Below, in pieces: positions 51,088-59,375 of a DNA stretch of 64,000 bases (position 1 is its first letter; each line of letters starts with the position of its first letter). The stretch lies in NCBI RefSeq assembly GCF_000282115.1, contig NZ_AKJY01000009.1:1-64000 (forward strand), in the 5' to 3' direction. This stretch comes from Chryseobacterium populi (GTDB lineage: Bacteria > Bacteroidota > Bacteroidia > Flavobacteriales > Weeksellaceae). The notes below the pieces were generated by a model. That model saw nothing but the letters and a program-made list of their open reading frames with translations, ran no database searches and was not told the origin of the DNA. The translations under genes were made by a program, and so were the position numbers.

Positions 51088-51837
51088 ATGCAAGTTGTAA
51101 TTATCGGTTCCGGAAATGTTGCCTCCCATATGGCAAAAGCCTTTGTTCTGAACGGCATTCCTTTAATCCAGGTTTTTGGAAGAAATTCTGAAGAATTAAA
51201 GAAAATAGCTGAAGAGCTGAATGTTCCTTACTCAACGGAGCATCTGGCGGAAGCGGATGTATATTTTATCTGTGTAAGTGATAATTCGATAGAAGATGTT
51301 TCTAAACTCATCACAAAAAAAGATGGTCTGGTTGCCCATACTTCAGGCTCACTTCCTAAAGAAATTCTGGTAGGAGAGTACAGAAAATCAAGCTTTTATC
51401 CGTTACAGACTTTTTCAAAATCAAAGGCTTTAGACTATAAAAAGATTCCTTTTTTCATAGAAGCTGAGAATGAAGCCGATAAGGAATTGCTTTTTGAACT
51501 GGCGAATAAAGTTTCAGAAAACGTAATGGAAAGTAGTCATGAAAAGAGAAAATACATTCATCTTACGGCTGTTTTTGCCTGTAATTTTGTAAATCATCTT
51601 TTTTCTAAGGCGAAGGAGATCTCAGACTCTCAGAAAATTCCGTTTGATTATTTTTTACCGCTAATTGATGAAACCGTTCAGAAAATCCATGAGATTGAAC
51701 CTAAACTGGCACAAACCGGGCCTGCTGTGAGGAATGACGTCAGGGTTCTCCAACTTCATGAGCAGTTATTAAAAGATGAAAGTCTTGAAATTTATAAAAC
51801 AATGAATCATTCTATTAAAAAAATGTATGAGCTATAA
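51088..51837 (+). CDS. Rossmann-like and DUF2520 domain protein
   Basis: A 249-aa protein. The N-terminal NAD(P)-binding fold begins at once (MQVVIIGSGNVASH) and is followed by VYFICVSDNSIEDV and VAHTSGSLPKEIL. The C-terminal DUF2520 helical domain contains FYPLQTFSKSKALD and HLTAVFACNFVNHLF. It resembles 6-phosphogluconate-dehydrogenase-like enzymes such as F420-dependent or pyrroline-5-carboxylate reductases; substrate unknown. A -7 box (TATCTTTG, 51076-51083) lies only 4 bp before the ATG, so the mRNA may be leaderless. It overlaps the KdsC-like gene by 11 bp. Confidence 0.88.
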   Translation: MQVVIIGSGNVASHMAKAFVLNGIPLIQVFGRNSEELKKIAEELNVPYSTEHLAEADVYFICVSDNSIEDVSKLITKKDGLVAHTSGSLPKEILVGEYRKSSFYPLQTFSKSKALDYKKIPFFIEAENEADKELLFELANKVSENVMESSHEKRKYIHLTAVFACNFVNHLFSKAKEISDSQKIPFDYFLPLIDETVQKIHEIEPKLAQTGPAVRNDVRVLQLHEQLLKDESLEIYKTMNHSIKKMYEL

Positions 51838-52345
51838 AGAGAAATTAAAAGATATAAAAGCATTTGTATTTGATGTAGACGGTGTTTTCACTGATGGAAG
51901 TGTGTATCTGATGCCCGGTGGAAATATGTCCCGGGTGATGAATGTTCTGGACGGATATGCTGTTGTTAAAGCTTTAAAAAGCAATTATTTAATAGGAGTA
52001 ATTACCGGCGGAAATGATGAAATGGTAAAACACAGGATCAATTATCTCGGAATTCAGGACTATTATCCGAAATCTCATGATAAGATGGCAGATTATGAAG
52101 ATTTTAAAAAGAAGTATAATCTTCAAAATGATGAGATTTTAACGATGGGTGATGATCTTCCGGACTTACATATCATGGAAAACTCAGCCGTTGCAACCTG
52201 TCCGGAAAATGCCGTTCCGGAAATAAAAGGAATTGCCGATTATATTTCTCCTAAGCAGGGTGGAAGCGGAGCAGTGCGTGATGTGATTGAACAGGTGATG
52301 AAGGTTCAGGGAAACTGGCACGATGATAATACCCAATCTGTATAA
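51827..52345 (+). CDS. kdsC: KdsC-type HAD phosphatase
   Basis: A 172-aa C0-type HAD enzyme with FDVDGVFTDGSVY (nucleophile and acid Asp), GVITGG (motif II) and TMGDDLPDLHIME (motif IV). It is most similar to 3-deoxy-D-manno-octulosonate-8-phosphate phosphatase, which frees KDO for LPS synthesis. It starts inside the end of the DUF2520 gene and ends 9 bp before maf, forming a three-gene operon. Other C0 HAD phosphatases of sugar phosphates are possible. Confidence 0.88.
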   Translation: MSYKEKLKDIKAFVFDVDGVFTDGSVYLMPGGNMSRVMNVLDGYAVVKALKSNYLIGVITGGNDEMVKHRINYLGIQDYYPKSHDKMADYEDFKKKYNLQNDEILTMGDDLPDLHIMENSAVATCPENAVPEIKGIADYISPKQGGSGAVRDVIEQVMKVQGNWHDDNTQSV

Positions 52346-52354
52346 TTCATTGGT

Positions 52355-52909
52355 ATGAAATTATTATTGGCATCACAATCTCCAAGAAGAAAAGAATTGC
52401 TTTCCGGATTAGGATTCAATTTTGAAGTTGTAAAAACAGACTGTGAAGAAATCATTCCTGAAGAGGTCAAAACAGAAGAGGTAGCAGCTTATCTTTCCAA
52501 ATTAAAAGCAGATACATTCAGAAATCTTATTGATGAAGAAGTTTTACTGACTGCTGATACCGTTGTTGTATTTGATCATAAAATCCTTGGAAAGCCGAAG
52601 GACGAAGCTGATGCAAAAAGTATGTTGCAGCTGTTATCAGGAAGAACTCATCAGGTTTACACCGGAATTACTATAAAAACGAAAGATAAAAGCTTTACGG
52701 AAACCGATGTTGCCGATGTAGAGCTTGATAAAATTTCAGATGAGGAAATAGTTTATTATATTCAGAACTTTAAGCCTTTTGACAAAGCCGGCAGCTATGG
52801 TATCCAGGAATGGATCGGGATGGCCAAAATCAGAAAAATGACGGGCAGCTTTTACACGATCATGGGGCTTCCTACTCATTTGGTTTACAAAATTTTGAGC
52901 GAAATATAA
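52355..52909 (+). CDS. maf: Maf-family nucleoside triphosphate pyrophosphatase
   Basis: A 184-aa Maf/HAM1-like protein with ASQSPRRKELL at the N-terminus, ADTVVVFDHKILGKP (catalytic Asp), SGRTHQVYTGI and GSYGIQEWIG. Members hydrolyse dTTP/UTP or modified NTPs and some inhibit septation. Length is normal. It is the last gene of the DUF2520-kdsC-maf unit. Confidence 0.94.
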   Translation: MKLLLASQSPRRKELLSGLGFNFEVVKTDCEEIIPEEVKTEEVAAYLSKLKADTFRNLIDEEVLLTADTVVVFDHKILGKPKDEADAKSMLQLLSGRTHQVYTGITIKTKDKSFTETDVADVELDKISDEEIVYYIQNFKPFDKAGSYGIQEWIGMAKIRKMTGSFYTIMGLPTHLVYKILSEI

Positions 52910-52995
52910 ATATTTTCAATATAAAATTTTATTATTTTTACAAAATCATCAAACTACTTAATAATAAAAAGTAGATTAGCGAGTTATATTGAATA

Positions 52996-55575
52996 ATGAA
53001 AAAGAATATTTTTTTTCTTTTGGCAGCATGTTTTGTTGTTTCCTGTGCCACTAAAACCAAGAGGCCGGAGCAGCGGTCAAAGTTTCTAAAAGGATTTAAC
53101 ACCTATTATAACACTCTTTTTAATGCAAAAGACGCATTAAACAGTGAGTTTACGAGTAGGGATAAAGCTCATAAAGACAATTTTTATGCGCCCTACATCC
53201 CTATTCTTACATACGAAGATCAGCCTTTGGGAAGTGATCTCGGACAATCTACCGCGTTTGCAGAAAATTCTATGAAAATGGCAGATGTCGGCAGAACTTC
53301 ATCTCCTCTTTCTGATAAAGCTAATGGAGGTAAACCTAATATGCCGCCCGGAATTCCGGGAAATCCCGGTAATGCTTTCGGTAAGGCTGCTGATGACCAG
53401 ACACCGGAAACAAAAGGAGCTACTACACTTGAAATTGCTGAAGCCAAAGCTCTGAAAGCAATTAATAAATATTCCGTCATCAGAAACGGGGAGGAAAAGA
53501 ATAAGCAGATCTTTGATGCCTATATGATTCTTGCACAGGCAAGAATTTACCAGAATAAATCGTTGGGAGCCCTTGATGCCTTAAATTATGTTTTCACCCA
53601 TATGAAGGACGATAAAAGAATTCCTTTAGCAAGGATTTACCAGGCAGTAGCTTACAGTCAACGAAAAGATTATCATAAAGCTCAGGAAGTTTTCAGTAAG
53701 CTTAAAGGAGAAAAAATGAATAAGGATTATGAAAAACTTTTAAGCATTTATAATTCTGAAACACTTCTGGATGCAGGGAAAAAAGAAGAATCTGTGAAAG
53801 AGCTTGACCGTGCTTTTGAATTAAACAGCAACAGAAAATTGAAAAGCAGAATTGCATTTTTAAGAGGCCAGATTTTAGAGGAACTTGGACAAAATGAAAA
53901 AGCAAGAGAAAGTTTTTTAGCAGCCTATAAATATGCCAATGATTTTGAATTTGAAGTTAAATCCCAGATAGAAATCGCTAAAACTTTCAACGGAAAAGGG
54001 GATTATAACGGTGCTAAGGATTATCTTGAAAAGATCAGTAACAAAGGAACTTATACTTCGAGAAAGAATGAGTTTTACTATGCTTTAGGTTTAATGGCCA
54101 ATAAAGCAGGAAAAAAAGACGAAGCCCAGCAATTCTTCAGAAAGTCCCTTACAGAAAAGGTTTCCGATCCGCAGATCCGTGGCCTTGCTTTTTATGAAAT
54201 AGGGAAGAGCTACCTGGATAAGAATGATTATATCGGTGCCGGAACCTATTATGATTCTGCCCTTGCCGTGATGACCTATGAACCATCTAAGGTTCTCTTA
54301 AAGGATCAGTCTGCCAATATTAAGAAGATCTCAAAAAACTATTATTTAATCAAGAAAAATGACAGTATCCTTGCTTTGGCAAAAATGGATAATGCACAAA
54401 GAACCGACTATTTTACCAAACATATTGCGAAATTAAAAGCAAAAGAAGAGAAGGAAGAACTGGAAAGAAAACGTGCGGAAAGAAATAAAGGTTTTGATAC
54501 CGGCGATTACAATTCCACCTCTCTTTTTGCTAACAGCTCCAATTCTTTTGAAGATTTCGGAACGACACCGAAAGGCTTTTATTTCAGCAATACAGGAACA
54601 GTAAGCAAAGGAACTTCATCGTTTAAACAAACCTGGGGTGAAAGGGCTTTAAGTGACAACTGGCGTTATTCGAAGAAAATGAGCTCTATCGAAGACATGA
54701 AGAATGAAGCATTGGGAGTAACTTCAGCACCTAATCCAAGACGTTTTGAAGCAGCTTATTATATTGAACAGATCCCAACTGATGCCGGCAAATTAGGCCA
54801 GCTGAAAAAAGACAGGGATACTGCTTCTCTAGGTTTGGGAATTATGTATCAGAATTATTTTACCAATACCCCCTTAGCTACAAAAACATTGTATGACCTT
54901 GTAGATGTGAAACCTGAAGAAAAAGTAATGCTACAGGCATTGTATGAGATTTTTGCCATGAATTATGAGAAAAACCCACAGGCCGCAGACAGGGCAAAAC
55001 AGATCTTACTGACGGATTATCCTTATACTTCTTATGCAGAATTTGCCAGAAATCCCAAAAACAATTCTTTCGTAAAATCTTCTGCAGATGTTGAAAATGA
55101 CTACAAAACAGCCTATGCCTTATTTGAATCGGAGAAATTTGAGGAGAGTAAAGGTGTTATAGATCAGGCTATCCAGAAAAATCCTAAAGATGCCCTTGTT
55201 CCTAAATTATATCTGCTTAATGCATTTAATGCAGGAAAATCGAGTGGGAAAGAGGTTATGATTTTACAGCTGGAACAAATTGCTTTAAATTATTCCAAAA
55301 CCCCGGAAGGTTTAAAAGCCAAGGAAATGCTGAACTATCTGAAAAGTGATCTGGCTTTTCAGGCAACGGATAATAAAGGAAATGTAGTTCCTCAGAATCC
55401 CGGAGCCCCTGTACAGCAGCCAGTACAACAAACAGTCCAGCAAAGTAATACCATTCCGGCAAATCCAAATAATCCTGTCCCTAATCAAAATAATACCAGT
55501 GGGCAGATGATGAACAATAAACAGAAAAAAGCACCACCACCAAATCCCAATTCGGTTCCGGTAAAGTCTCAATAA
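52996..55575 (+). CDS. porW: Type IX secretion system lipoprotein PorW/SprE
   Basis: An 859-aa lipoprotein with lipobox FVVSCAT (Cys15). After KTKRPEQRSKFLKGFNTYYNTLFNA, of which FNTYYNTLFNA is the recognisable part, the protein consists mostly of TPR-like helices and ends in a Pro/Gln-rich tail. This is the pattern of PorW/SprE, needed for type IX secretion and gliding in Flavobacteria. It lies apart from other T9SS genes, as is usual. The secreted phosphatase-type protein at 12.7 kb carries a matching T9SS sorting domain. Confidence 0.9.
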   Translation: MKKNIFFLLAACFVVSCATKTKRPEQRSKFLKGFNTYYNTLFNAKDALNSEFTSRDKAHKDNFYAPYIPILTYEDQPLGSDLGQSTAFAENSMKMADVGRTSSPLSDKANGGKPNMPPGIPGNPGNAFGKAADDQTPETKGATTLEIAEAKALKAINKYSVIRNGEEKNKQIFDAYMILAQARIYQNKSLGALDALNYVFTHMKDDKRIPLARIYQAVAYSQRKDYHKAQEVFSKLKGEKMNKDYEKLLSIYNSETLLDAGKKEESVKELDRAFELNSNRKLKSRIAFLRGQILEELGQNEKARESFLAAYKYANDFEFEVKSQIEIAKTFNGKGDYNGAKDYLEKISNKGTYTSRKNEFYYALGLMANKAGKKDEAQQFFRKSLTEKVSDPQIRGLAFYEIGKSYLDKNDYIGAGTYYDSALAVMTYEPSKVLLKDQSANIKKISKNYYLIKKNDSILALAKMDNAQRTDYFTKHIAKLKAKEEKEELERKRAERNKGFDTGDYNSTSLFANSSNSFEDFGTTPKGFYFSNTGTVSKGTSSFKQTWGERALSDNWRYSKKMSSIEDMKNEALGVTSAPNPRRFEAAYYIEQIPTDAGKLGQLKKDRDTASLGLGIMYQNYFTNTPLATKTLYDLVDVKPEEKVMLQALYEIFAMNYEKNPQAADRAKQILLTDYPYTSYAEFARNPKNNSFVKSSADVENDYKTAYALFESEKFEESKGVIDQAIQKNPKDALVPKLYLLNAFNAGKSSGKEVMILQLEQIALNYSKTPEGLKAKEMLNYLKSDLAFQATDNKGNVVPQNPGAPVQQPVQQTVQQSNTIPANPNNPVPNQNNTSGQMMNNKQKKAPPPNPNSVPVKSQ

Positions 55576-55580
55576 AATAA

Positions 55581-55608
55581 AAAAGCGAAGAATAATCTTC
55601 GCTTTTTT
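55581..55608. terminator. Terminator after porW
   Basis: Arms AAAAGCGAAGA (55581-55591) and TCTTCGCTTTT (55596-55606) pair perfectly around ATAA, with T at the end. It may serve both porW and tsaB. Confidence 0.85.
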
Positions 55609-55648
55609 GCGTGTCACTTATTTTGTCATATAGAATCTTCCGATTTCT

Positions 55649-56320
55649 TTATTTCTTTCTCTTTACTCCATGGAAATCTTTCAGATAAAAAGGCTCGAAA
55701 TAAGCAATATCTTCAAACTCTTTATTTCTGATTTTCTCAATTGTTTTTTTAATCAGATACTGTGCGGAAGGGTAGACCTCTTCGTTAAACTCAGCATTAG
55801 GAAGCTGCAGGATCTCTTTTGCTTTTTTGGCTCCGTCACCTACAAAAATGATTTTCTTGTCTTTAAGCTCTTCAAAAGAATTTTCATCTAAAATCTTGGC
55901 TTCGGTCGCAGAGATTTCTTTCCCTGTTTCACCATCATAAACAGCTGTATAAACCTCCATTCTCCTTGCATCTACTAAAGATATTATAAAATCATAATTT
56001 TGCTTTAGAAAGGGCTCTATCATCGTTTCCAGAGAATTTACTGCCACTAACGGAATCTTTAATCCATAGCAGAATCCTTTTGCAGAAGCTGCTCCTATCC
56101 TTAATCCCGTATACGAACCAGGGCCTTTTCCCAGTGAAACTGCTTCAATATCTTTGATAGAAATTCCGGCTCCTTCCAGTGCCCATTCTACGAAAGTATG
56201 CAGGCTTTCAGACTGTTTATAGTTGTCGGAAACCTCTTCGCTAAGGCACAGAAGCTTTTCATTATCGGAAATAGCAACCGAACAGTTTTTGGAAGATGTT
56301 TCGAGGTATAAAATTTTCAT
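55649..56320 (-). CDS. tsaB: tRNA threonylcarbamoyladenosine biosynthesis protein TsaB
   Basis: TsaB is the scaffold partner of TsaD in t6A modification of tRNA position 37. The 223-aa protein starts MKILYLETSSKNCSVA (ASKHA fold, phosphate-1-like loop), has LGKGPGSYTGLRIG and the helix SAKGFCYGLKIPLVAVNSL. The length is normal for TsaB, which lacks the metal site of TsaD. It is a single gene between convergent and same-strand neighbours. Confidence 0.95.
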   Translation of the reverse strand: MKILYLETSSKNCSVAISDNEKLLCLSEEVSDNYKQSESLHTFVEWALEGAGISIKDIEAVSLGKGPGSYTGLRIGAASAKGFCYGLKIPLVAVNSLETMIEPFLKQNYDFIISLVDARRMEVYTAVYDGETGKEISATEAKILDENSFEELKDKKIIFVGDGAKKAKEILQLPNAEFNEEVYPSAQYLIKKTIEKIRNKEFEDIAYFEPFYLKDFHGVKRKK

Positions 56321-56388
56321 TTTTTCAATTTAAACTAATTGGCAAAAATTGCCTGAATATTTTGCAAATTTAATCCAATATTTCCAGA

Positions 56389-57138
56389 CTATTTCCGGTA
56401 GATCGTTCTGGGTTCGCTCTGAGCACTTGGATAAATCGTCATATCTGAAACGGTAACATGTTTCGGGGCATTCACACAATAAGCGATCGCATCTGCAATA
56501 TCTTCTGCCTTTAATGCCTCATAACCTGCATAAACCGTAGCCGCTCTTTCATTATCTCCTTTAAATCTGACCAGAGAAAAATCTGTTTCCACAGCTCCGG
56601 GTTGAATATTAGTCACTCTGACCCCAAATTCTGTCAGTTCAAGACGCATTCCCTCGGAAATAACATCTACTGCTTTTTTAGTGGCACAATATACAACCCC
56701 ATTTATATAGGTTTGCCTTGCTGCAACAGAACTGATATTGATGATATGTCCGGCATTTCTTTTTTTCATTCCCGGAATAATCGTTTTGGACACATATAAA
56801 AGTCCTTTTACATTCCCGTCGATCATAGAGTCCCAATCTTCGGTATTTCCTGCTAAAAGAGGCTCCAAACCATGTGCATTTCCGGCATTATTAATTAAAA
56901 CATCAATATTTTTCCATGTTTCAGGAAGAGAATTGATAGCATTTTCAACTTCTTCGAGATTTCTTACATCAAATTTCAGGATGAATATTTCTGCAAAGGC
57001 TGACCATTCTGTTTTTAATGATTCCAGAACTTCTGCTCTTCTTCCGCAGATAATGATTCTGTTTCCCTGCCTGGCAAGAAGCTCCGCAGTAGCTTTTCCT
57101 ATTCCGGATGTAGCTCCGGTTACTAATACTGTTTTCAT
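56389..57138 (-). CDS. Short-chain dehydrogenase/reductase (YdfG-like)
   Basis: A 249-aa classical SDR with GATSGIGKATA (cofactor motif), DVLINNAGNAHG, the catalytic Ser in INISSVAARQTY and the YCATKKAV Tyr-x-x-x-Lys pair. Arg-rich GRRAE after the second strand favours NADP. It resembles YdfG, which oxidises L-allo-threonine or 3-hydroxy acids. A 16-codon upstream extension is open, but the ATG at 57138 (MKTVLVTGATSG) is the conserved start. Confidence 0.92.
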   Translation of the reverse strand: MKTVLVTGATSGIGKATAELLARQGNRIIICGRRAEVLESLKTEWSAFAEIFILKFDVRNLEEVENAINSLPETWKNIDVLINNAGNAHGLEPLLAGNTEDWDSMIDGNVKGLLYVSKTIIPGMKKRNAGHIINISSVAARQTYINGVVYCATKKAVDVISEGMRLELTEFGVRVTNIQPGAVETDFSLVRFKGDNERAATVYAGYEALKAEDIADAIAYCVNAPKHVTVSDMTIYPSAQSEPRTIYRK

Positions 57139-57235
57139 AAGTAAATGTGAAATTTCAATTAATATAACAATGTAAAAGTATAGCAATGTAACAGTGAATT
57201 GATAAACTGGTAGACTGATATATTGTTACATTCAA

Positions 57236-57607
57236 TTAATTAGCGTCAAATGCTTCAAAAGCATCGATAATATGTTCAATTGTTAAATTTCCTTTCGGGT
57301 CGGGAAGTACTGAGATAATGTCAAATCTCGCTTCATTGTTTTTATTGAATTGCTGCAAATAATGATTGGCCGCAGAAACAATCAGTTTTATTTTACTTTT
57401 TGTAACGGCTTCATGGGGTAGAATAAAAGCATCAGTAGACCGTGCTTTTACTTCGGTTATAATAATCAGGCTGCCTTTTTCGGCAATAATATCAATTTCA
57501 GCTTTTTGAAAACGGAAATTCCTGACTAAAATCCTATAACCGTTCTTCTGCAAATACTCAACCGCTGCATCTTCAGCTTTTTTTCCGAAATCGTTGTGGG
57601 TTGCCAT
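57236..57607 (-). CDS. YraN/UPF0102 family nuclease-fold protein
   Basis: A 123-aa protein with GKKAEDAAVEYLQKNGYRIL, RNFRFQKAEIDIIAE and IITEVKARS, matching the PD-(D/E)xK-like core of YraN. The ExK (EVKAR) and upstream E/D residues are present. The biochemical function is unresolved and holds a possible role in DNA repair or recombination. It lies 10 bp downstream of the S66 peptidase gene and is probably cotranscribed. Confidence 0.93.
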   Translation of the reverse strand: MATHNDFGKKAEDAAVEYLQKNGYRILVRNFRFQKAEIDIIAEKGSLIIITEVKARSTDAFILPHEAVTKSKIKLIVSAANHYLQQFNKNNEARFDIISVLPDPKGNLTIEHIIDAFEAFDAN

Positions 57608-57617
57608 TTAAATTCTT

Positions 57618-58547
57618 TTAAAATCTAATTTCAACTTTTTCTTTAACATTCATCTTTACATTTCCGCCAATGATTAACGGCCTGTTGTCTTTAATATGTC
57701 CGTTTGGAAAACCAAAAACTACAGGGAATTTATATTTTGAAACTTTTTCATAAATCAGCCGGTAGGCAAATTCATCAAAACTTTCTTCGTACTGCTTATT
57801 GTCTTTTTCATCACCCATATTAGTCATTCCACCAACAATTAAACCTTTTATCCTTGTAAAAATTCCGGCTAATTCCAGGCTCATCATCATCCGATCCAGA
57901 GCATAAAAGTTTTCGCCAATATCTTCGATGAATAAAATTTTATCTTTAAAATCAAATGAATATTTTGTCCCTAAAAGCGCATAGATAAGGGCTAAATTCC
58001 CTCCAATCAGTTCTCCTTCAGTATTTCCCTTCTTGTTTAACTGATGAGATTTCAGGCTATATTCCGGCCTTTTCCCTTTCAGAATATCAAAAATAAGCTC
58101 ATAGCTTTCTTTCGTCACTCCAAAACTTGAGGTTTTAACGGTCTGCCCATGAATGGAAGCAAAGCCTTTTTTCAATAAATAACTCTGAATAACCGTATTG
58201 TCGGAATAGCCGATATACCATTTTGGCTTTTGTGTAAAGTTTTTAAGTTTCAGATGCTGAACCAAATGCTGGCATCCGTATCCGCCCCTGGAAGCCCAGA
58301 TTGCAGAAATATCCTGGTCATTCAAAGCCCAGTTGATATCTTTTATTCTTTGTTCTTCAGTTCCTGCGTAATTATATCCGTTTGAAAATTTAGTATAAAG
58401 ATGTTCCCCAAGAACAGGTTCAAAGCCTTTACTTTTAATCATCTCTATTCCTTTTTCAAGTTGAGATGTTTCTACCGCTCCTGCAGGTGAAATAACAGCT
58501 ATTTTATCTCCTTTTTTAAGGGATTCCGGAAATATATTTTTTTTCAT
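57618..58547 (-). CDS. S66-family LD-carboxypeptidase
   Basis: A 309-aa cytoplasmic peptidase of the MccF/LdcA family, which trims D-Ala from tetrapeptides in peptidoglycan recycling. The protein has VISPAGAVET, the glycine turn ASRGGYGCQHL, the serine nucleophile in YIGYSDNTVI and ligand segments GGNLALIYAL and LFIEDIGE, with a late GFPNGHI holding the catalytic His. The start overlaps the LysE gene by 4 bp, and YraN follows after 10 bp. Confidence 0.9.
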   Translation of the reverse strand: MKKNIFPESLKKGDKIAVISPAGAVETSQLEKGIEMIKSKGFEPVLGEHLYTKFSNGYNYAGTEEQRIKDINWALNDQDISAIWASRGGYGCQHLVQHLKLKNFTQKPKWYIGYSDNTVIQSYLLKKGFASIHGQTVKTSSFGVTKESYELIFDILKGKRPEYSLKSHQLNKKGNTEGELIGGNLALIYALLGTKYSFDFKDKILFIEDIGENFYALDRMMMSLELAGIFTRIKGLIVGGMTNMGDEKDNKQYEESFDEFAYRLIYEKVSKYKFPVVFGFPNGHIKDNRPLIIGGNVKMNVKEKVEIRF

Positions 58548-59230
58548 TTGCTTTTTTGAAATTTTACTTCGGTTTTTTCTGCTTCTTCTAACCGCTTGTC
58601 AAACTGATTGAATTTTTTAAAGCTCTGTAAAAAGATAAAGAAGCTGAAAACGATAAGGATCCCGCCAACGATTCTTCTTATTTTATTGGCTAATTTTTGT
58701 GTTAATTTATCATGAAATTGTTTCGCCAGGAATATTTTTGCAAGATCAATGCACAGATAGGTTCCGATTACCAGACCAATATAGAGTATAAAATTACTGG
58801 TATCCGGATACTGGTTTCTTACTGAAATTACGGTAACCAACCAGAAAAGGATAACCCCAACATTCAGCAGATTAAAGAAAAAACCATTGATAAAAGTTTT
58901 GAAGTAATTTTGATTGATAATTTTCTCTTCACCCGGCATATGCATTTTGGTCTTTGTTACCATCATTACAATTCCATATACAAAGATAAGGATAGAAGTA
59001 ATCCTGTAAAATCCCGGATGCTTATCTATCAGATTGACTAAATCTGCACTGGCATAATAGGCTGCAATAATGCATAACAAATCTGCTGTAATCACTCCTA
59101 CATCTAAGGCCAGAGCATGTCTGGGGCCCCTTGAAAAGCTTGTTTCTATTAACAGGAAAAATATTGGGCCGATAAAAACTAGACTCAACATGAATCCTAA
59201 TATAACAGCTGAAAGTACAAGTTCAAACAT
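58544..59230 (-). CDS. LysE-family transporter
   Basis: A 228-aa membrane protein with six helices, an N-terminal LGFMLSLVFIGPIFFLL and RGPRHALALDVGVITADLL, the family's conserved first repeat. LysE/RhtB members export amino acids. A longer basic C-terminal tail (residues about 205-228) is present. It begins the LysE-S66-YraN operon, with a 4-bp overlap to the next gene. Confidence 0.87.
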   Translation of the reverse strand: MFELVLSAVILGFMLSLVFIGPIFFLLIETSFSRGPRHALALDVGVITADLLCIIAAYYASADLVNLIDKHPGFYRITSILIFVYGIVMMVTKTKMHMPGEEKIINQNYFKTFINGFFFNLLNVGVILFWLVTVISVRNQYPDTSNFILYIGLVIGTYLCIDLAKIFLAKQFHDKLTQKLANKIRRIVGGILIVFSFFIFLQSFKKFNQFDKRLEEAEKTEVKFQKSK

Positions 59231-59330
59231 TTAAAATTTGTTTCTCACCCAAATTTAAAAATTATATTTCTATTAGCATATAAAATCCTCCTCTTTTAGA
59301 TTCTGAACAGCAAATTTGAAAGGCTGTAAA

Positions 59331-59359
59331 AATAAAAAGACCACAATAATTGCAGTCTT
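59331..59359 (-). terminator. Terminator of rnr
   Basis: Arms AAGACCACAA (59337-59346) and TTGCAGTCTT (59350-59359) pair with two wobble positions. On the minus strand TTTTTATTTTT follows. Confidence 0.65.
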
Positions 59360-59375
59360 ATATCGCTTAATTTCT

